Source of the DNA: Nocardia sp. NBC_01730
GTDB taxonomy: Bacteria; Actinomycetota; Actinomycetes; Mycobacteriales; Mycobacteriaceae
Direction of reading: 5' to 3'
Length of the DNA: 64,000 nucleotides
Assembly: GCF_035920445.1 (NCBI RefSeq)
Contig: NZ_CP109162.1
Span: 8,370,001 to 8,434,000, forward strand
Part shown: positions 8,674 through 20,008 of the stretch, piece after piece
Numbering within the stretch: position 1 is the first letter of the stretch
How the letters are laid out: each line of letters opens with the position of its first letter
Translations under genes and position numbers: made by a program
The notes under the pieces: generated by a model
What the model was told of the DNA's origin: nothing
Databases searched by the model: none
What the model saw: the letters and a program-made list of their open reading frames with translations, nothing else

Positions 8674-9093
8674 TTATGGGCGGGGATTTGGTTGCAGGGC
8701 GTCCCAGCCGTCGGCGCTCCCGTCGTGACGTTGCGCGAGACCGGCCATACGCGAGCGCTCCTGCGAGCAGTGCAGCGCGTCGAGCAGTTGGACCCGCTGC
8801 AGGATCAGCGTCTCGAGTTCGTCGGTGCGCGGACCCCTGACCTGCGGCGCGGGCGCGTATCCGTCCTGGGCGGCGATCACGCAGACGGTCTCGACGTGCC
8901 GGGGCGGGATGCGCAGATGGTGCCGCAGCACCGCAGGTGCGTTCGGTGTCAGTGTGGTGGCCCGCTCCAGCGCCGCCGAACACGCCTCCGCATCGTCGAA
9001 ACTGGACGCCACCACCACCAGATCGGCCCGGCTCGGGTCCAGCGTGGCTCGCTTGCCTCGCCCGAACATCCGCCGCCACGGTCGCGGTGTCAC
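8674..9093 (-). CDS. Small hypothetical protein between trpD and ctaE
   Basis: I do not recognise this protein. It is about 139 residues, has no signal peptide or membrane segment and is Arg-rich near its start. Its middle ([20 protein letters not shown]) looks like a beta-alpha unit, and a helical C-terminal part follows ([17 protein letters not shown]). A strong GGAGG lies six bases before the GTG at 9093; an ATG at 9105 is the alternative. Third-codon GC is high and the gene is followed 65 bp later by trpD on the same strand, so co-transcription is possible. It is divergent from ctaE. Coding is likely but the function is unknown. Confidence 0.6.
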   Translation of the reverse strand: MTPRPWRRMFGRGKRATLDPSRADLVVVASSFDDAEACSAALERATTLTPNAPAVLRHHLRIPPRHVETVCVIAAQDGYAPAPQVRGPRTDELETLILQRVQLLDALHCSQERSRMAGLAQRHDGSADGWDALQPNPRP

Positions 9094-9271
9094 ATCTGCC
9101 TCCATCTCAGCTTTTCCTTACCCTCGCCTGCCATGCTGGCGGTGCGTCCGTCCGGACCCACGATCCCGGCGATGCACGCCGATACCTGGTCGAGAGCCTG
9201 TCTGTCCGTGTGTTTTCCGACCGGGAGCGTCCAGTTTCGCACCCGGCTACTCCTGTCGTACTACGACGAGT

Positions 9272-9277
9272 CATACT
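9272..9277 (+). promoter_or_regulatory. -10 hexamer of leaderless ctaE
   Basis: CATACT is followed by seven bases and the GTG of ctaE, with no ribosome binding site, as expected for a leaderless transcript. Confidence 0.4.
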
Positions 9278-9284
9278 TACCCCC

Positions 9285-9896
9285 GTGACGACCGCAGTAG
9301 GGACCCCAGGATCGGCCATTACCCAGCGTGTGCACTCGCTGAACCGGCCCAACATGGTCAGCGTCGGTACCATCATCTGGCTGTCCAGCGAGCTGATGTT
9401 CTTCGCAGGCCTGTTCGCGATGTACTTTGTCGCGCGCGCGCAGGCGCACGGAAACTGGCCGCCGGAACCGACCGAGCTGAACCTGAAGCTCGCCGTGCCG
9501 GTCACGGCCGTGCTGGTCGCGTCGTCCTTCACCTGCCAGATGGGCGTGTTCGCCGCGGAGCGGGGCGACGTGTTCGGCCTGCGTCGCTGGTATGTCATCA
9601 CGCTGATCATGGGCGCGTTCTTCGTCGGCGGCCAAGGCTACGAGTACACGAACCTGGTCCACGAGGGCACCTCGATCGCGAGCAGTGCCTACGGCTCGGT
9701 GTTCTACATCACCACCGGCTTCCACGGTCTGCACGTCATCGGTGGTTTGATCGCATTCGTGTTCCTGCTGGTCCGCACCAAGGTCAGTAAGTTCACCCCT
9801 GCGCAGGCCACCGCGGCGATCGTCGTCTCGTACTACTGGCACTTCGTCGACATCGTGTGGATCGGGCTGTTCGCCACGATCTACTTCGTCCGCTGA
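9285..9896 (+). CDS. ctaE: Cytochrome c oxidase subunit III
   Basis: CtaE is an integral membrane subunit of the aa3-type terminal oxidase. The 203-residue product has five hydrophobic segments and family motifs ([58 protein letters not shown]). Its length equals that of the mycobacterial protein. The GTG start is chosen because the protein then aligns with the family N-terminus and has a -10 hexamer seven bases upstream. It heads the block ctaE-qcrC-qcrA-qcrB, which encodes the bc1 complex and part of the oxidase; in Corynebacteriales these form one supercomplex. There are 61 bp between ctaE and qcrC. Confidence 0.96.
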   Translation: MTTAVGTPGSAITQRVHSLNRPNMVSVGTIIWLSSELMFFAGLFAMYFVARAQAHGNWPPEPTELNLKLAVPVTAVLVASSFTCQMGVFAAERGDVFGLRRWYVITLIMGAFFVGGQGYEYTNLVHEGTSIASSAYGSVFYITTGFHGLHVIGGLIAFVFLLVRTKVSKFTPAQATAAIVVSYYWHFVDIVWIGLFATIYFVR

Positions 9897-9957
9897 GCCG
9901 GGCGAGACCCAACAAGCTTTCGCACAAGTCGGTTCCGTCTACTCTAAAGGGACACAG

Positions 9958-10821
9958 ATGAGTTCATCTCCCCCGTCAACGCCAGAGCCCGCGAGCCCCG
10001 GGCACGGCGAGGCCAGCAAGACGCGCAGGCAGCGCCGCGTTCGCCGTCGCATCGCGGGCGGGCTTGCGTTGCTGGTGGGCCTCGTCGGAGCAGGCTTCCT
10101 GGCATCGGCGCTGACGCCGGACCCACAGCGCGCGACCGCGAACGAGGACCAGTCCGCGCTGATCCGCGAGGGCCAGCAGCTCTACGACACCTCTTGCATC
10201 ACCTGCCACGGCGCGAACCTGCAGGGTGTGGCGGACCGCGGTCCCAGCTTGATCGGCGTCGGCGAGGCGGCCGTCTACTTCCAGGTGTCCTCCGGACGCA
10301 TGCCGATGGCCCGCAACGAGGCCCAGGCGCAGCGCAAGCCACCGAAGTTCGACGCGCACCAGACCGATGCGCTGAGCGCGTACGTGGCGGCCAACGGCGG
10401 CGGCCCGACCGTCATCCGCGACACGAACGGTGAGATCGCGCAGGAATCGCTGCGTGGCCCGGATGTCGCCCGTGGTTCCGAGCTGTTCCGGATGAACTGC
10501 GCGTCCTGCCACAACTTCACCGGCCGCGGCGGTGCGCTGTCCTCCGGTAAATTCGCGCCGCCGCTCGAGCCTGCCAGCGAGCAGCAGATCTACGCCGCGA
10601 TGCTCACCGGTCCGCAGAACATGCCGAAGTTCTCCGACCGTCAGCTGAGCCCGGAGGAGAAGCGCGACATCGTCGCCTACGTCAAGAACGCGACCGAGGA
10701 GCACAGCCCGGGCGGCTGGGATCTCGGCGGCTTCGGTCCCGCGACCGAGGGGCTTGCCATCTGGGTGGTCGGCATCACGCTCGTCGTCGGCGCCGCGATG
10801 TGGATCGGATCGAGGTCATGA
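9958..10821 (+). CDS. qcrC: Diheme cytochrome c subunit of the bc1 complex
   Basis: QcrC is the membrane-bound cytochrome cc that carries electrons from the Rieske centre to the aa3 oxidase, replacing a soluble cytochrome c. It has two heme-binding motifs, CITCH (Cys80, Cys83, His84) and CASCH (Cys181, Cys184, His185). An N-terminal membrane segment (about 32-52) and a C-terminal one flank them, and a Pro/Ser-rich basic start precedes. At 287 residues it fits the family. The TGA overlaps the ATG of qcrA (ATGA), so the two are translationally coupled. Both motifs are intact. Confidence 0.97.
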   Translation: MSSSPPSTPEPASPGHGEASKTRRQRRVRRRIAGGLALLVGLVGAGFLASALTPDPQRATANEDQSALIREGQQLYDTSCITCHGANLQGVADRGPSLIGVGEAAVYFQVSSGRMPMARNEAQAQRKPPKFDAHQTDALSAYVAANGGGPTVIRDTNGEIAQESLRGPDVARGSELFRMNCASCHNFTGRGGALSSGKFAPPLEPASEQQIYAAMLTGPQNMPKFSDRQLSPEEKRDIVAYVKNATEEHSPGGWDLGGFGPATEGLAIWVVGITLVVGAAMWIGSRS

Positions 10822-12017
10822 GCGAGAAGGAGCGAGACGACATGGGTCGGCCGGACGAGGGGCACGACGCTGAGCCGTCGAACAAACAGTCGGCGCACAC
10901 CACCCCGGCGGAGCCGACCGAGGCGGAACTGGACGCGATGTCGCGCGACGAGCTGGTCAAGCTCGGTACCGAGCGCGACGGTGTAGACGTCGCCTACCGG
11001 CGAGAGCGCTTCCCGGTCCCGGGCACCCGTGCGGAGAAGCGCGCCGAGCGTGCGGTGAGCTTCTGGTTCGCCGTATCCGGTATCGCGGCGGCCGTGCTGG
11101 TCGGCGTGTTCCTGTTCTGGCCGTGGGAGTTCAAGGGCAAGGAAGAAGAGGGCCACGGGCTCTACTCCCTGTTCACCCCGCTGGTCGGCCTCAGCTTCGG
11201 TATCTCGGTGCTGGTCATCGGCGTCGCGGTGGTGCTGATCCGCAAGCTGTTCATCCCGGCGGAGCTGTCCATCCAGGACCGGCATGACGGTCCATCGCCC
11301 GAGGTCGAGCGGCGGACCCTGGTCGCCGAGCTGCAGGACGCGCTGGACACCTCTACCCTCGGCCGCCGCAAGATGATCACCCGCACCGCGGGCGCCGGCG
11401 TCGGCGTGCTGGGCGTCGGCGCGCTGCTGGTGTTCGTCGGCGGCATGATCAAGAACCCGTGGGCCAAGGGTGACAAGTCGCCGCTGTGGGTCTCGGGCTG
11501 GACCCCGGACTACCCGGGCGAGACCGTCTTCATCCGCCGCGACACCGGTCGCCCGGAGGATATCGTGCTGGTGCGTCCCGAGGATCTGGACGCGGGCGCC
11601 ATGGAGACGGTGTTCCCCTGGAAGGAGAAGTGGCGCGGCGACGAGCACGCGACTCTGCAGTCGCTGCGCGGTATCCGCAATGCCGTCATGCTGATTCGCC
11701 TGCGCACCGAAGACGCGCAGAAAGCGATCAAGCGCAAAGGGCAGGAGAGCTTCAACTACGGCGATTACTTCGCCTACTCGAAGATCTGCACCCACCTCGG
11801 TTGCCCGACCTCGCTGTTCGAGCAGCAGACCAACAAGATCCTCTGCCCCTGCCACCAGTCGCAGTTCTCGGCGACCGAATGGGGTAAGCCGGTCTTCGGT
11901 CCCGCCGCTCGCGCACTGCCGCAGCTGCCGATCACCGTCAACGCTGAGGGCTTCCTGGTCGCCAACGGCGACTTCATCGAGCCGCTCGGCCCCGCCTACT
12001 GGGAGCGTCGCTCATGA
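10818..12017 (+). CDS. qcrA: Rieske iron-sulfur subunit of the bc1 complex
   Basis: QcrA (399 residues) passes electrons from menaquinol to cytochrome cc through a 2Fe-2S cluster. Ligands are in CTHLGC (Cys324, His326) and CPCHQSQF (Cys343, His346); Cys329 and Cys345 form the usual disulfide. Three membrane segments precede the Rieske domain, typical of actinobacterial QcrA and unlike the single anchor of proteobacteria. The acidic hydrophilic N-terminus (about residues 1-70) is cytoplasmic. The ATG at 10818 overlaps the qcrC stop and the TGA overlaps the qcrB start, so the three subunits form a coupled operon. Confidence 0.97.
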   Translation: MSEKERDDMGRPDEGHDAEPSNKQSAHTTPAEPTEAELDAMSRDELVKLGTERDGVDVAYRRERFPVPGTRAEKRAERAVSFWFAVSGIAAAVLVGVFLFWPWEFKGKEEEGHGLYSLFTPLVGLSFGISVLVIGVAVVLIRKLFIPAELSIQDRHDGPSPEVERRTLVAELQDALDTSTLGRRKMITRTAGAGVGVLGVGALLVFVGGMIKNPWAKGDKSPLWVSGWTPDYPGETVFIRRDTGRPEDIVLVRPEDLDAGAMETVFPWKEKWRGDEHATLQSLRGIRNAVMLIRLRTEDAQKAIKRKGQESFNYGDYFAYSKICTHLGCPTSLFEQQTNKILCPCHQSQFSATEWGKPVFGPAARALPQLPITVNAEGFLVANGDFIEPLGPAYWERRS

Positions 12018-13633
12018 GTCCTTCTGTGGCAGCCCAAGCCAACGAGGCGGACGAACGGTATATCGCCGCCGCGTTTCTGAAGCGGTCGATCAACAAGGTC
12101 TTCCCGACCCATTGGTCGTTCCTGCTCGGTGAGATCGCGCTCTACAGCTTCATCATCTTGTTGCTGTCGGGTGTGTATCTGACCTTGTTCTTCGATCCCT
12201 CGATGAGCGAAGTGGTCTACAACGGGGCATACCAGCCGTTGCGCGGTGTGACCATGTCGCGGGCGTACGAGACCGCGCTGGACATCACCTTCGAGGTGCG
12301 TGGTGGTTTGTTCGTCCGCCAGGTCCACCACTGGGCCGCACTGCTGTTCGCGGCGTCGATCATCATCCATCTGTTCCGTATCTTCTTCACCGGCGCGTTC
12401 CGCAAGCCGCGGGAGGCGAACTGGGTGATCGGGTCGCTGCTGTTGATCTTGGCGATGTTCGAGGGGTTCTTCGGCTACTCGCTGCCCGACGACCTGCTCT
12501 CGGGTACCGGTCTGCGCGCGGCGTTCGGCGGTATCACGATGAGCATCCCGATCATCGGTACCTGGATGCACTGGCTGATCTTCGGCGGTGACTTCCCCGG
12601 CGAGATCATCATCCCGCGCCTCTACATCGCGCATGTGCTGCTGTTCCCCGGCATCATCCTGGCGTTGATCGCCGCGCATGTGGCGCTGGTGTGGTACCAG
12701 AAGCACACCCAGTTCCCCGGACCAGGCCGTACCGAGAACAATGTGGTCGGCGCCCGTATCGTGCCGGTGTTCGCCGCCGATCAGGGTGCGTTCTTCGCCT
12801 TCACCCTCGGAATCGTCGGCATCATGGGCGGGGTGTTCCAGATCAACCCGATCTGGAACCTGGGCCCGTACAACCCGTCGCAGGTGTCGGCGGGGTCGCA
12901 GCCGGACTTCTACATGATGTGGACCGACGGTCTGGCGCGTCTGATGCCGCCATGGGAGCTGTATCTGGGTCGCTACACGGTGCCCGCCGTATTTTGGGTC
13001 GCGTTGATCATGGGTTTGGTGTTCACCGTGTTGATCGCGTACCCGTGGATCGAGAAGCGGCTCACCGGCGACACCAGCGCGCACCACAACCTGCTGCAGC
13101 GTCCCCGCGATGTGCCGGTGCGCACCGCGATCGGCGCTATGTCCATCGCGTTCTACGTGGTACTCACGCTGTCGTGTGTCAACGACATTGTCGCGCTGAA
13201 GTTCGACATCTCGCTGAACGCGACCACTTGGATCGGCCGCATCGGCCTGCTGATCGCGCCGCCGATCGCGTACTTCCTCACCTACCGGTTCTGCATCGGT
13301 CTGCAGCGCAGTGACCGTGCGGTGCTCGAGCACGGCATCGAGACCGGCGTGATCAAGCGTCTTCCGCACGGCGAGTACATCGAGGTGCACCAACCGCTGG
13401 GCCCGGTCGACGAGCACGGCCATCCGATTCCGCTGGAGTATCAAGGCGCTCCGGTGCCGAAGAAGATGAGCAAGTTGGGTTCCGCGGGCAAGCCGGGCAC
13501 CGGCAGCTTCTTGCGGGCGGACCCGTGGCAGGAGAGCGAGAAGCATTTCGAGATCGAACACGAGGAAGAGCACAGGCAGCTGAAGGTGCTGCAGAAGGCT
13601 CAGGAGAAGGCGAACGGCAAACACAGCCACTGA
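12014..13633 (+). CDS. qcrB: Cytochrome b subunit of the bc1 complex
   Basis: QcrB holds the two b-hemes and the quinol sites of complex III. The 539-residue product has an N-terminal cytochrome b domain with the heme histidines in VHHWAALLF and [10 protein letters not shown], later ones in [10 protein letters not shown] and [10 protein letters not shown], and the Qo-site region around [15 protein letters not shown] long charged C-terminal tail (after about residue 430) is characteristic of actinobacterial QcrB. This subunit is the target of imidazopyridine drugs in mycobacteria. It overlaps qcrA by 4 bp and is followed by a strong terminator. Confidence 0.97.
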   Translation: MSPSVAAQANEADERYIAAAFLKRSINKVFPTHWSFLLGEIALYSFIILLLSGVYLTLFFDPSMSEVVYNGAYQPLRGVTMSRAYETALDITFEVRGGLFVRQVHHWAALLFAASIIIHLFRIFFTGAFRKPREANWVIGSLLLILAMFEGFFGYSLPDDLLSGTGLRAAFGGITMSIPIIGTWMHWLIFGGDFPGEIIIPRLYIAHVLLFPGIILALIAAHVALVWYQKHTQFPGPGRTENNVVGARIVPVFAADQGAFFAFTLGIVGIMGGVFQINPIWNLGPYNPSQVSAGSQPDFYMMWTDGLARLMPPWELYLGRYTVPAVFWVALIMGLVFTVLIAYPWIEKRLTGDTSAHHNLLQRPRDVPVRTAIGAMSIAFYVVLTLSCVNDIVALKFDISLNATTWIGRIGLLIAPPIAYFLTYRFCIGLQRSDRAVLEHGIETGVIKRLPHGEYIEVHQPLGPVDEHGHPIPLEYQGAPVPKKMSKLGSAGKPGTGSFLRADPWQESEKHFEIEHEEEHRQLKVLQKAQEKANGKHSH

Positions 13634-13650
13634 CCCCCGCCTCCGCATGA

Positions 13651-13680
13651 CGGCCCCGAGTCGAAACCGACTCGGGGCCG
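13651..13680. terminator. Terminator after qcrB, usable from both sides
   Basis: A perfect 13-bp stem (CGGCCCCGAGTCG) with a four-base loop lies 17 bp after qcrB and 21 bp before the end of the convergent exoribonuclease gene. The T-tract is weak, as usual in high-GC actinobacteria. Confidence 0.7.
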
Positions 13681-13701
13681 TGATGTATCACGATGCGGGT
13701 G

Positions 13702-15813
<2,112 letters not shown>

Positions 15814-15820
15814 GCTGCGG

Positions 15821-15850
15821 TCGGCGCACCGGTCGCATCCGGTGCGCCGA
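15821..15850. terminator. Terminator between convergent aroG and pknL
   Basis: A perfect 12-bp stem (TCGGCGCACCGG) with a six-base loop starts 8 bp after the aroG stop. Confidence 0.7.
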
Positions 15851-15953
15851 CGTTCGTACCCTGCCCGGGTAATCCTGTGCCGTGACTTTCCGCGCATAGG
15901 CTTCTGGCGCAATCGCCCTTTCCTGCTGTCCGATGTGCCTGGGTATCGACGAA

Positions 15954-17933
15954 TCAGGGAAGCGCGACCAGGGAGACGGTGCTGCCCACCTCGAGGTTGG
16001 CGCCGATAGCGGGTGCCTGTGAGATCACCACCGACGAATCCGACCGCGCGAGCTGGCTGACCTGCACCTGCAATCCCATACCTTCCAGGCGGGCCCGGGC
16101 ATCGCCGACGCTCGTGCCGAGCACACTCGGCATCTTGAGCGCGTTGGAGACGAGCAGCGCGACGCCGTCGCCCGACTGCACCGTCGTCCCCGCTGCGGGA
16201 TCGGTGCCGATAGCGTGATCGGCCTCGACGGCACGATCGAACCGACTCCGGTTCTCGCGCACGGTGATTCCGGACGCGGTGAGCATCTTCACCGCTTCCG
16301 CGGTGGGGCGGCCACGCACGTCGGGCACGCGCACCGGCTTCGATCCCTTGCTGCGGAACACCTTCACCTGCGCGCCGAGCGGGAGCACGGTTCCCGGCTT
16401 CGGATCGAGTCTGGCGATAGTGCCCTTGGGTGCGGCGTTGGACTCCTCTCCGGCGTCGATCGGCTGCAGCCCGGCATCCCTGATCAACTGGTTGACCTTC
16501 GACACCTCGTCACCCGATTGGATATCCGGCACCCTGGGCTTGCCGTTGGAGATCAGGACCGCGACAGTCGACCCCTTGGTGACCTTGGACCCCGCCGACG
16601 GATCGCTGCCGACCACGCCTCCCACGGGGATCGTGTCCGACGCCTTCTGCCGTATCTCGGTGTCGAAACCGGCGTCCCGGAGTGCGGCAACCGCCTTGTC
16701 GGTGTCCAACCCGGCGACCGGCGGGACCGCCGAGTAACGGCCGAAGCCGAGCCACCAACCGCCGATACCCACCACCAGCGTGAGGATCGTGACGATCGCC
16801 ACCCACAACCACACCATGCGGCGGGACTTGCCGAGTTCGTTGCCGTAAGACGAATACGGTGGCACGGGACGTGCTTGGCGCACCGGCTGCGGCTGGTCGT
16901 AGCCGTCCGGTCGACCATAGTCGAGCCGGGGCCGCTGCGCGGTGACCACTTTTGTGTGCTGCACGGGCTGCGGCGTGTGCGGCTCGAACGCATGCGCCCC
17001 GGTCGGCTGACCATCCGGCGGCACGGCCTGGTAGCTGGCGCTGAGGTGCTCGGCCGACTCCTGCGGCGCGGGCACCCGGTAGGCGGGCAGTTGCAACTCC
17101 GCGCCGATCTGCCGCAACGCCCCGGCCATCTCGTTCGCGTCGGTGAACCGGTGCGCGGGCTCGCGCGCGGTGGCCTTGGCGACCAGCTCGTCGAACTCCG
17201 GCGGCACTCCGGCGATGAATCGGCTCGGGCTCGGCACGTCGTTCTCGATGCGCTGGTAGGCCACCGACAGGGAGGTGTCGCCTGTGAACGGGACCCGACC
17301 GGTGAGCATTTCGAAGATCAGCACACCGAACGAGTACACGTCGCTGCGCGACTCGGCGGTGCCGCTGGTGACCTGCTCAGGGGACAGGTAGGCGGCGGTG
17401 CCCAGAATGACGCTCGCCGAGGTGGTATTGGCCGCCGCGACCGCGCGCACCAAGCCGAAGTCGGCGATTTTCACCTCTCCCGCATCGGAGATCAGCACAT
17501 TCTCCGGCTTGATGTCGCGATGCACCAGCCCGGCGGAGTGCGCGACACCGATCGCCGCGAGCACCGGTTCGGCGACGGCGCGCACCGCGTGCGGCGGCAT
17601 CGGGCCACGTTCGCGCAGCAGCTCGCGCAGGGTGCCGCCCTCGACCAGCTCCATGATCAAGAAGGGATGGTCACCGTCGATGCCCTGGTCGTACACCGCG
17701 ACAAGCGAAGAATGCTTGAGCTTGGCGACCGCGCGCGCCTCGAACTCGAACCGCGACAGGAACTGGGGATCGCCCGCGAACTTCGGGTCCATCACCTTGA
17801 TGGCGACCGGGCGGTCCAGGCGGGTGTCGACCCCGCGGAAGACCATCGACATTCCGCCGCGGGCGATCGGCGCATCGATCCGATAGCGCCCTTCCAGCAT
17901 CTGGCCGATCAAGTGATGTCCTCCGGCTTTCAC
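15954..17933 (-). CDS. pknL: Transmembrane Ser/Thr protein kinase with four PASTA domains
   Basis: The 659-residue kinase has a cytosolic Hanks-type domain (Gly-rich loop in ARGGMSMVFRG, catalytic lysine in VAIKVMD, HRDIKPEN loop, DFG), a Pro/Gln-rich linker, one membrane segment (about 375-395) and four extracytoplasmic PASTA repeats that bind peptidoglycan fragments. All catalytic residues are present. The GTG at 17933 was chosen because it places the kinase domain at the same distance from the N-terminus as in PknL and has GGGGTGAGA upstream. It is divergent from the Rv2175c-like gene, which in M. tuberculosis is a PknL substrate. A link to wall synthesis and division is expected from the PASTA domains and the nearby dcw cluster. 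Confidence 0.93.
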   Translation of the reverse strand: MKAGGHHLIGQMLEGRYRIDAPIARGGMSMVFRGVDTRLDRPVAIKVMDPKFAGDPQFLSRFEFEARAVAKLKHSSLVAVYDQGIDGDHPFLIMELVEGGTLRELLRERGPMPPHAVRAVAEPVLAAIGVAHSAGLVHRDIKPENVLISDAGEVKIADFGLVRAVAAANTTSASVILGTAAYLSPEQVTSGTAESRSDVYSFGVLIFEMLTGRVPFTGDTSLSVAYQRIENDVPSPSRFIAGVPPEFDELVAKATAREPAHRFTDANEMAGALRQIGAELQLPAYRVPAPQESAEHLSASYQAVPPDGQPTGAHAFEPHTPQPVQHTKVVTAQRPRLDYGRPDGYDQPQPVRQARPVPPYSSYGNELGKSRRMVWLWVAIVTILTLVVGIGGWWLGFGRYSAVPPVAGLDTDKAVAALRDAGFDTEIRQKASDTIPVGGVVGSDPSAGSKVTKGSTVAVLISNGKPRVPDIQSGDEVSKVNQLIRDAGLQPIDAGEESNAAPKGTIARLDPKPGTVLPLGAQVKVFRSKGSKPVRVPDVRGRPTAEAVKMLTASGITVRENRSRFDRAVEADHAIGTDPAAGTTVQSGDGVALLVSNALKMPSVLGTSVGDARARLEGMGLQVQVSQLARSDSSVVISQAPAIGANLEVGSTVSLVALP

Positions 17934-18047
17934 AAAGCTCTCACCCCTCGCGTACCTGCGACAAGCGATCAGCCGCCCGGTGCGGCACTCACGATGGTAT
18001 CGACCGAACCGCCCCGGGTGCCTCACGACGGGCGACCAGGAACCGTC

Positions 18048-18053
18048 TACCGT
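18048..18053 (+). promoter_or_regulatory. -10 hexamer of leaderless Rv2175c-like gene
   Basis: TACCGT is followed by seven bases and a GTG start, with no ribosome binding site. Confidence 0.4.
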
Positions 18054-18060
18054 TGTCCAG

Positions 18061-18429
18061 GTGAGTGCATTTCCCTGCAGTGATGACGTCCTTCCGCAGT
18101 CGGTGGCCCTGGTGTCGCTGCCCGAGGTGGCCGACCGACTCGGACTCGTGGTGACCCGGGTGCATCAGATGCTGCGCGACCACCAGCTCATCGCCCTACG
18201 CCGAGGCGGCGTGGCGGGCGTCCCCGAGCGATTCTTCGACGACACCGGCGCGGTGGTGAAGTCGTTGCCCGGCCTGATCACCGTGATGCGGGACGCCAAG
18301 TACACCGACGAAGAGATCCTGGAATGGATCTTCACCGAGGACGAAAGCCTGCCGGGCAAGCCGATCGATGCCCTGCACGGTCCCCTCGCCAGGGAAGTGC
18401 TGCGCCGGGCGGCGGCCGACCCGTTCTGA
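18061..18429 (+). CDS. Rv2175c-like winged-helix DNA-binding protein
   Basis: This 122-residue protein resembles Rv2175c: a winged HTH in the first half (LPEVADRLGLVVTRVHQMLR) and the family segment VKSLPGLITVMRDAKYTDEE, then a C-terminal helix ending LAREVLRRA. In M. tuberculosis the orthologue binds DNA weakly and loses binding when PknL phosphorylates it. Here it is divergent from pknL with 127 bp between starts, supporting the same kinase-substrate pairing. The N-terminal extension that carries the phosphosite in M. tuberculosis is shorter here, so the site may differ. Targets are unknown. Confidence 0.85.
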   Translation: MSAFPCSDDVLPQSVALVSLPEVADRLGLVVTRVHQMLRDHQLIALRRGGVAGVPERFFDDTGAVVKSLPGLITVMRDAKYTDEEILEWIFTEDESLPGKPIDALHGPLAREVLRRAAADPF

Positions 18430-18445
18430 GTTTTTGGCCGCGCGG

Positions 18446-18580
18446 GCGCGGCGTGTTCGCGGCCCCCTCGTGGCTCGCGTCCGAGCGACCGCCGCTGGCG
18501 ACTTCGTCGCGAACGCGACGGCCGCTCGGACGCGAGCCGGGCCGCGAACGGGGCAATGCTCGGTCTCCGCTTCGCTCGGA
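18446..18580. repeat. Dispersed ~135-bp palindromic element, copy 2
   Basis: Nearly identical to 932-1064, with the same 14-bp inverted repeat at 18472-18485 and 18525-18538. It lies between the convergent Rv2175c-like gene and crtB. Mismatches between copies fall mainly in the loop between the 14-bp arms. Confidence 0.7.
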
Positions 18581-18867
18581 ATTGGGAGTCAGGCCGGTGT
18601 GGTCGCGTTAGGGGGCGAGCGCTGTGTTGTGGCCGAGCCTGTGGGGCCGCGTGTTCGCAGCTCTCTGGTGGCTGGCGCTTGGGCGGCCGTTGCGGGCGTT
18701 TTCGTCGCGGGCGCGGTGGTCGCTTGGACGTGAGCCGGGCCGCGAATGGGGAATGCTTGGTCTCCGCTTCGCTCGGAATTGGGAGTCAGGCCGGTGTGGT
18801 CGCGTTAGGGGGCGAGCGCTGTGTTGTGGCCGAGCCTGTGGGGCCGCGTGTTCGCAGCTCTCTGGCA
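18472..18867. repeat. Two ~197-bp direct repeats
   Basis: The segment following the palindromic core (about 18542-18668) recurs almost exactly 197 bp downstream (about 18739-18864). The palindromic core itself is also duplicated but decayed in the second unit (18669-18738). Together these fill most of the 511-bp gap before crtB; no gene is supported in it. Confidence 0.75.
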
Positions 18868-18940
18868 GCTGGGGCGGCTCAGAGGCTGGCGGTGACCGGC
18901 GGTCGAGAGTCGCGGAGTGTGTGGTTCGACCGATGCTCGA

Positions 18941-20008
18941 TCAGCGGTGGAGTCGGTTGCGCAGGCGCGCGGCGGTGAATTCGGTCGCGGCTACCTGTAG
19001 TCGACGGTGGCGGGGGACCAGAGCGCGACGCTCGAAGACGGCGTAGTCGGAGTCCTCGATGCGATGCAGGATGTCGGCGTAGAGGGTGGCTGCGGTGCGA
19101 ATGGCGGGGCGCACGCGCGGCTCGAGCAGGTCGATGCCGGGTTCGGCGCGGCGGTAGAGGTCCCGGTTGACCGCGATGAGGTGGGCAAGGGCCCGCCGGA
19201 CGCGCGCGTCGGTGTGTCCGGTTCGACGGCACTCGGCGAGGAGTTCGTCGTGCACGCCGAACGCCGCGAGGTCGTCGGCGGGCAGGTAGACACGGCCGCG
19301 ATCGAGATCCTCCGCGACATCGCGCAGAAAATTGGTGAGCTGGAACGCTTCGCCGAGGGCTGCGGCGCCCGGTTCGGCCTCGGAAACCGGGACGACCGTG
19401 CCGAGAATCGGAAGCAGCTGCAACCCGATCGCGGCCGCGGAGCCGTGCATGTACTGCCGGAGCTCGGCCATGGTGGCATAGCGATCCCGGAAGTCCGCAG
19501 TGCCGGGGACGTCCATCCGCATAGAGCACAGGAACGTCCAAAAATGCTGGGCCGCAATGCTATAGCGCCGGATGGTGTCCGTGAGGGCCGCTAGCACGAG
19601 CGTGCCCGGCCGGGTGCCGGCTTCCGGCGCTGTCGTGCGTCCGAGTTCCGGCGAGCTCGCCCGATCCGCGGGGGCCGGGATCGACTGCCACCCACTGTCT
19701 TTCCCCGCTACGTCGGAAGGTATCGCGCTCGCTCTGTCGAGCGCGGTGCGCAGTTGCTTTTCGATCAGGTCGAGTTCTTCGGCCTGCCCGTGTCCGGGCG
19801 CAGCGATGTCTCCGGGCTGATCGGCGCGGTCGACGATGTCGTCCACCATCCGCGCGAACGCGTACAGCGCGTGGACCGCGGGCCGTCGGTCCGCCGTCAG
19901 CAGTCTGGTGGCCAGAAAGTAGGTGCGGCCGTGGGTCGCGGCGATCTGCCTGCATTCGCGATAGGCGAGTGTGAGTTCGGCGTCAGTCGTTAGGTGGTGG
20001 TTTGTCAT
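18941..20008 (-). CDS. crtB: Phytoene synthase
   Basis: CrtB joins two GGPP molecules into phytoene, the first carotenoid. The 355-residue product has both Asp-rich motifs, DDIVD (56-60) and DVAED (230-234), and the RTYFLATRLL and DRGRVYLP segments of the squalene/phytoene synthase family. It carries an unusual Pro/Ser/Ala-rich insertion (about residues 95-135) between the motifs that I would not expect in the fold; it is in frame and could be a surface loop. The ATG overlaps the TGA of the upstream mannosyltransferase gene mptA (ATGA), so the two are translationally coupled. It is the last gene of the unit idsA-crtI-mptA-crtB. Confidence 0.93.
   Translation of the reverse strand: MTNHHLTTDAELTLAYRECRQIAATHGRTYFLATRLLTADRRPAVHALYAFARMVDDIVDRADQPGDIAAPGHGQAEELDLIEKQLRTALDRASAIPSDVAGKDSGWQSIPAPADRASSPELGRTTAPEAGTRPGTLVLAALTDTIRRYSIAAQHFWTFLCSMRMDVPGTADFRDRYATMAELRQYMHGSAAAIGLQLLPILGTVVPVSEAEPGAAALGEAFQLTNFLRDVAEDLDRGRVYLPADDLAAFGVHDELLAECRRTGHTDARVRRALAHLIAVNRDLYRRAEPGIDLLEPRVRPAIRTAATLYADILHRIEDSDYAVFERRALVPRHRRLQVAATEFTAARLRNRLHR

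Noticed and set aside
18556..19046. Frames through the 197-bp repeat before crtB
   Set aside because: They arise from the repeated DNA and extend into the end of crtB on the other strand.
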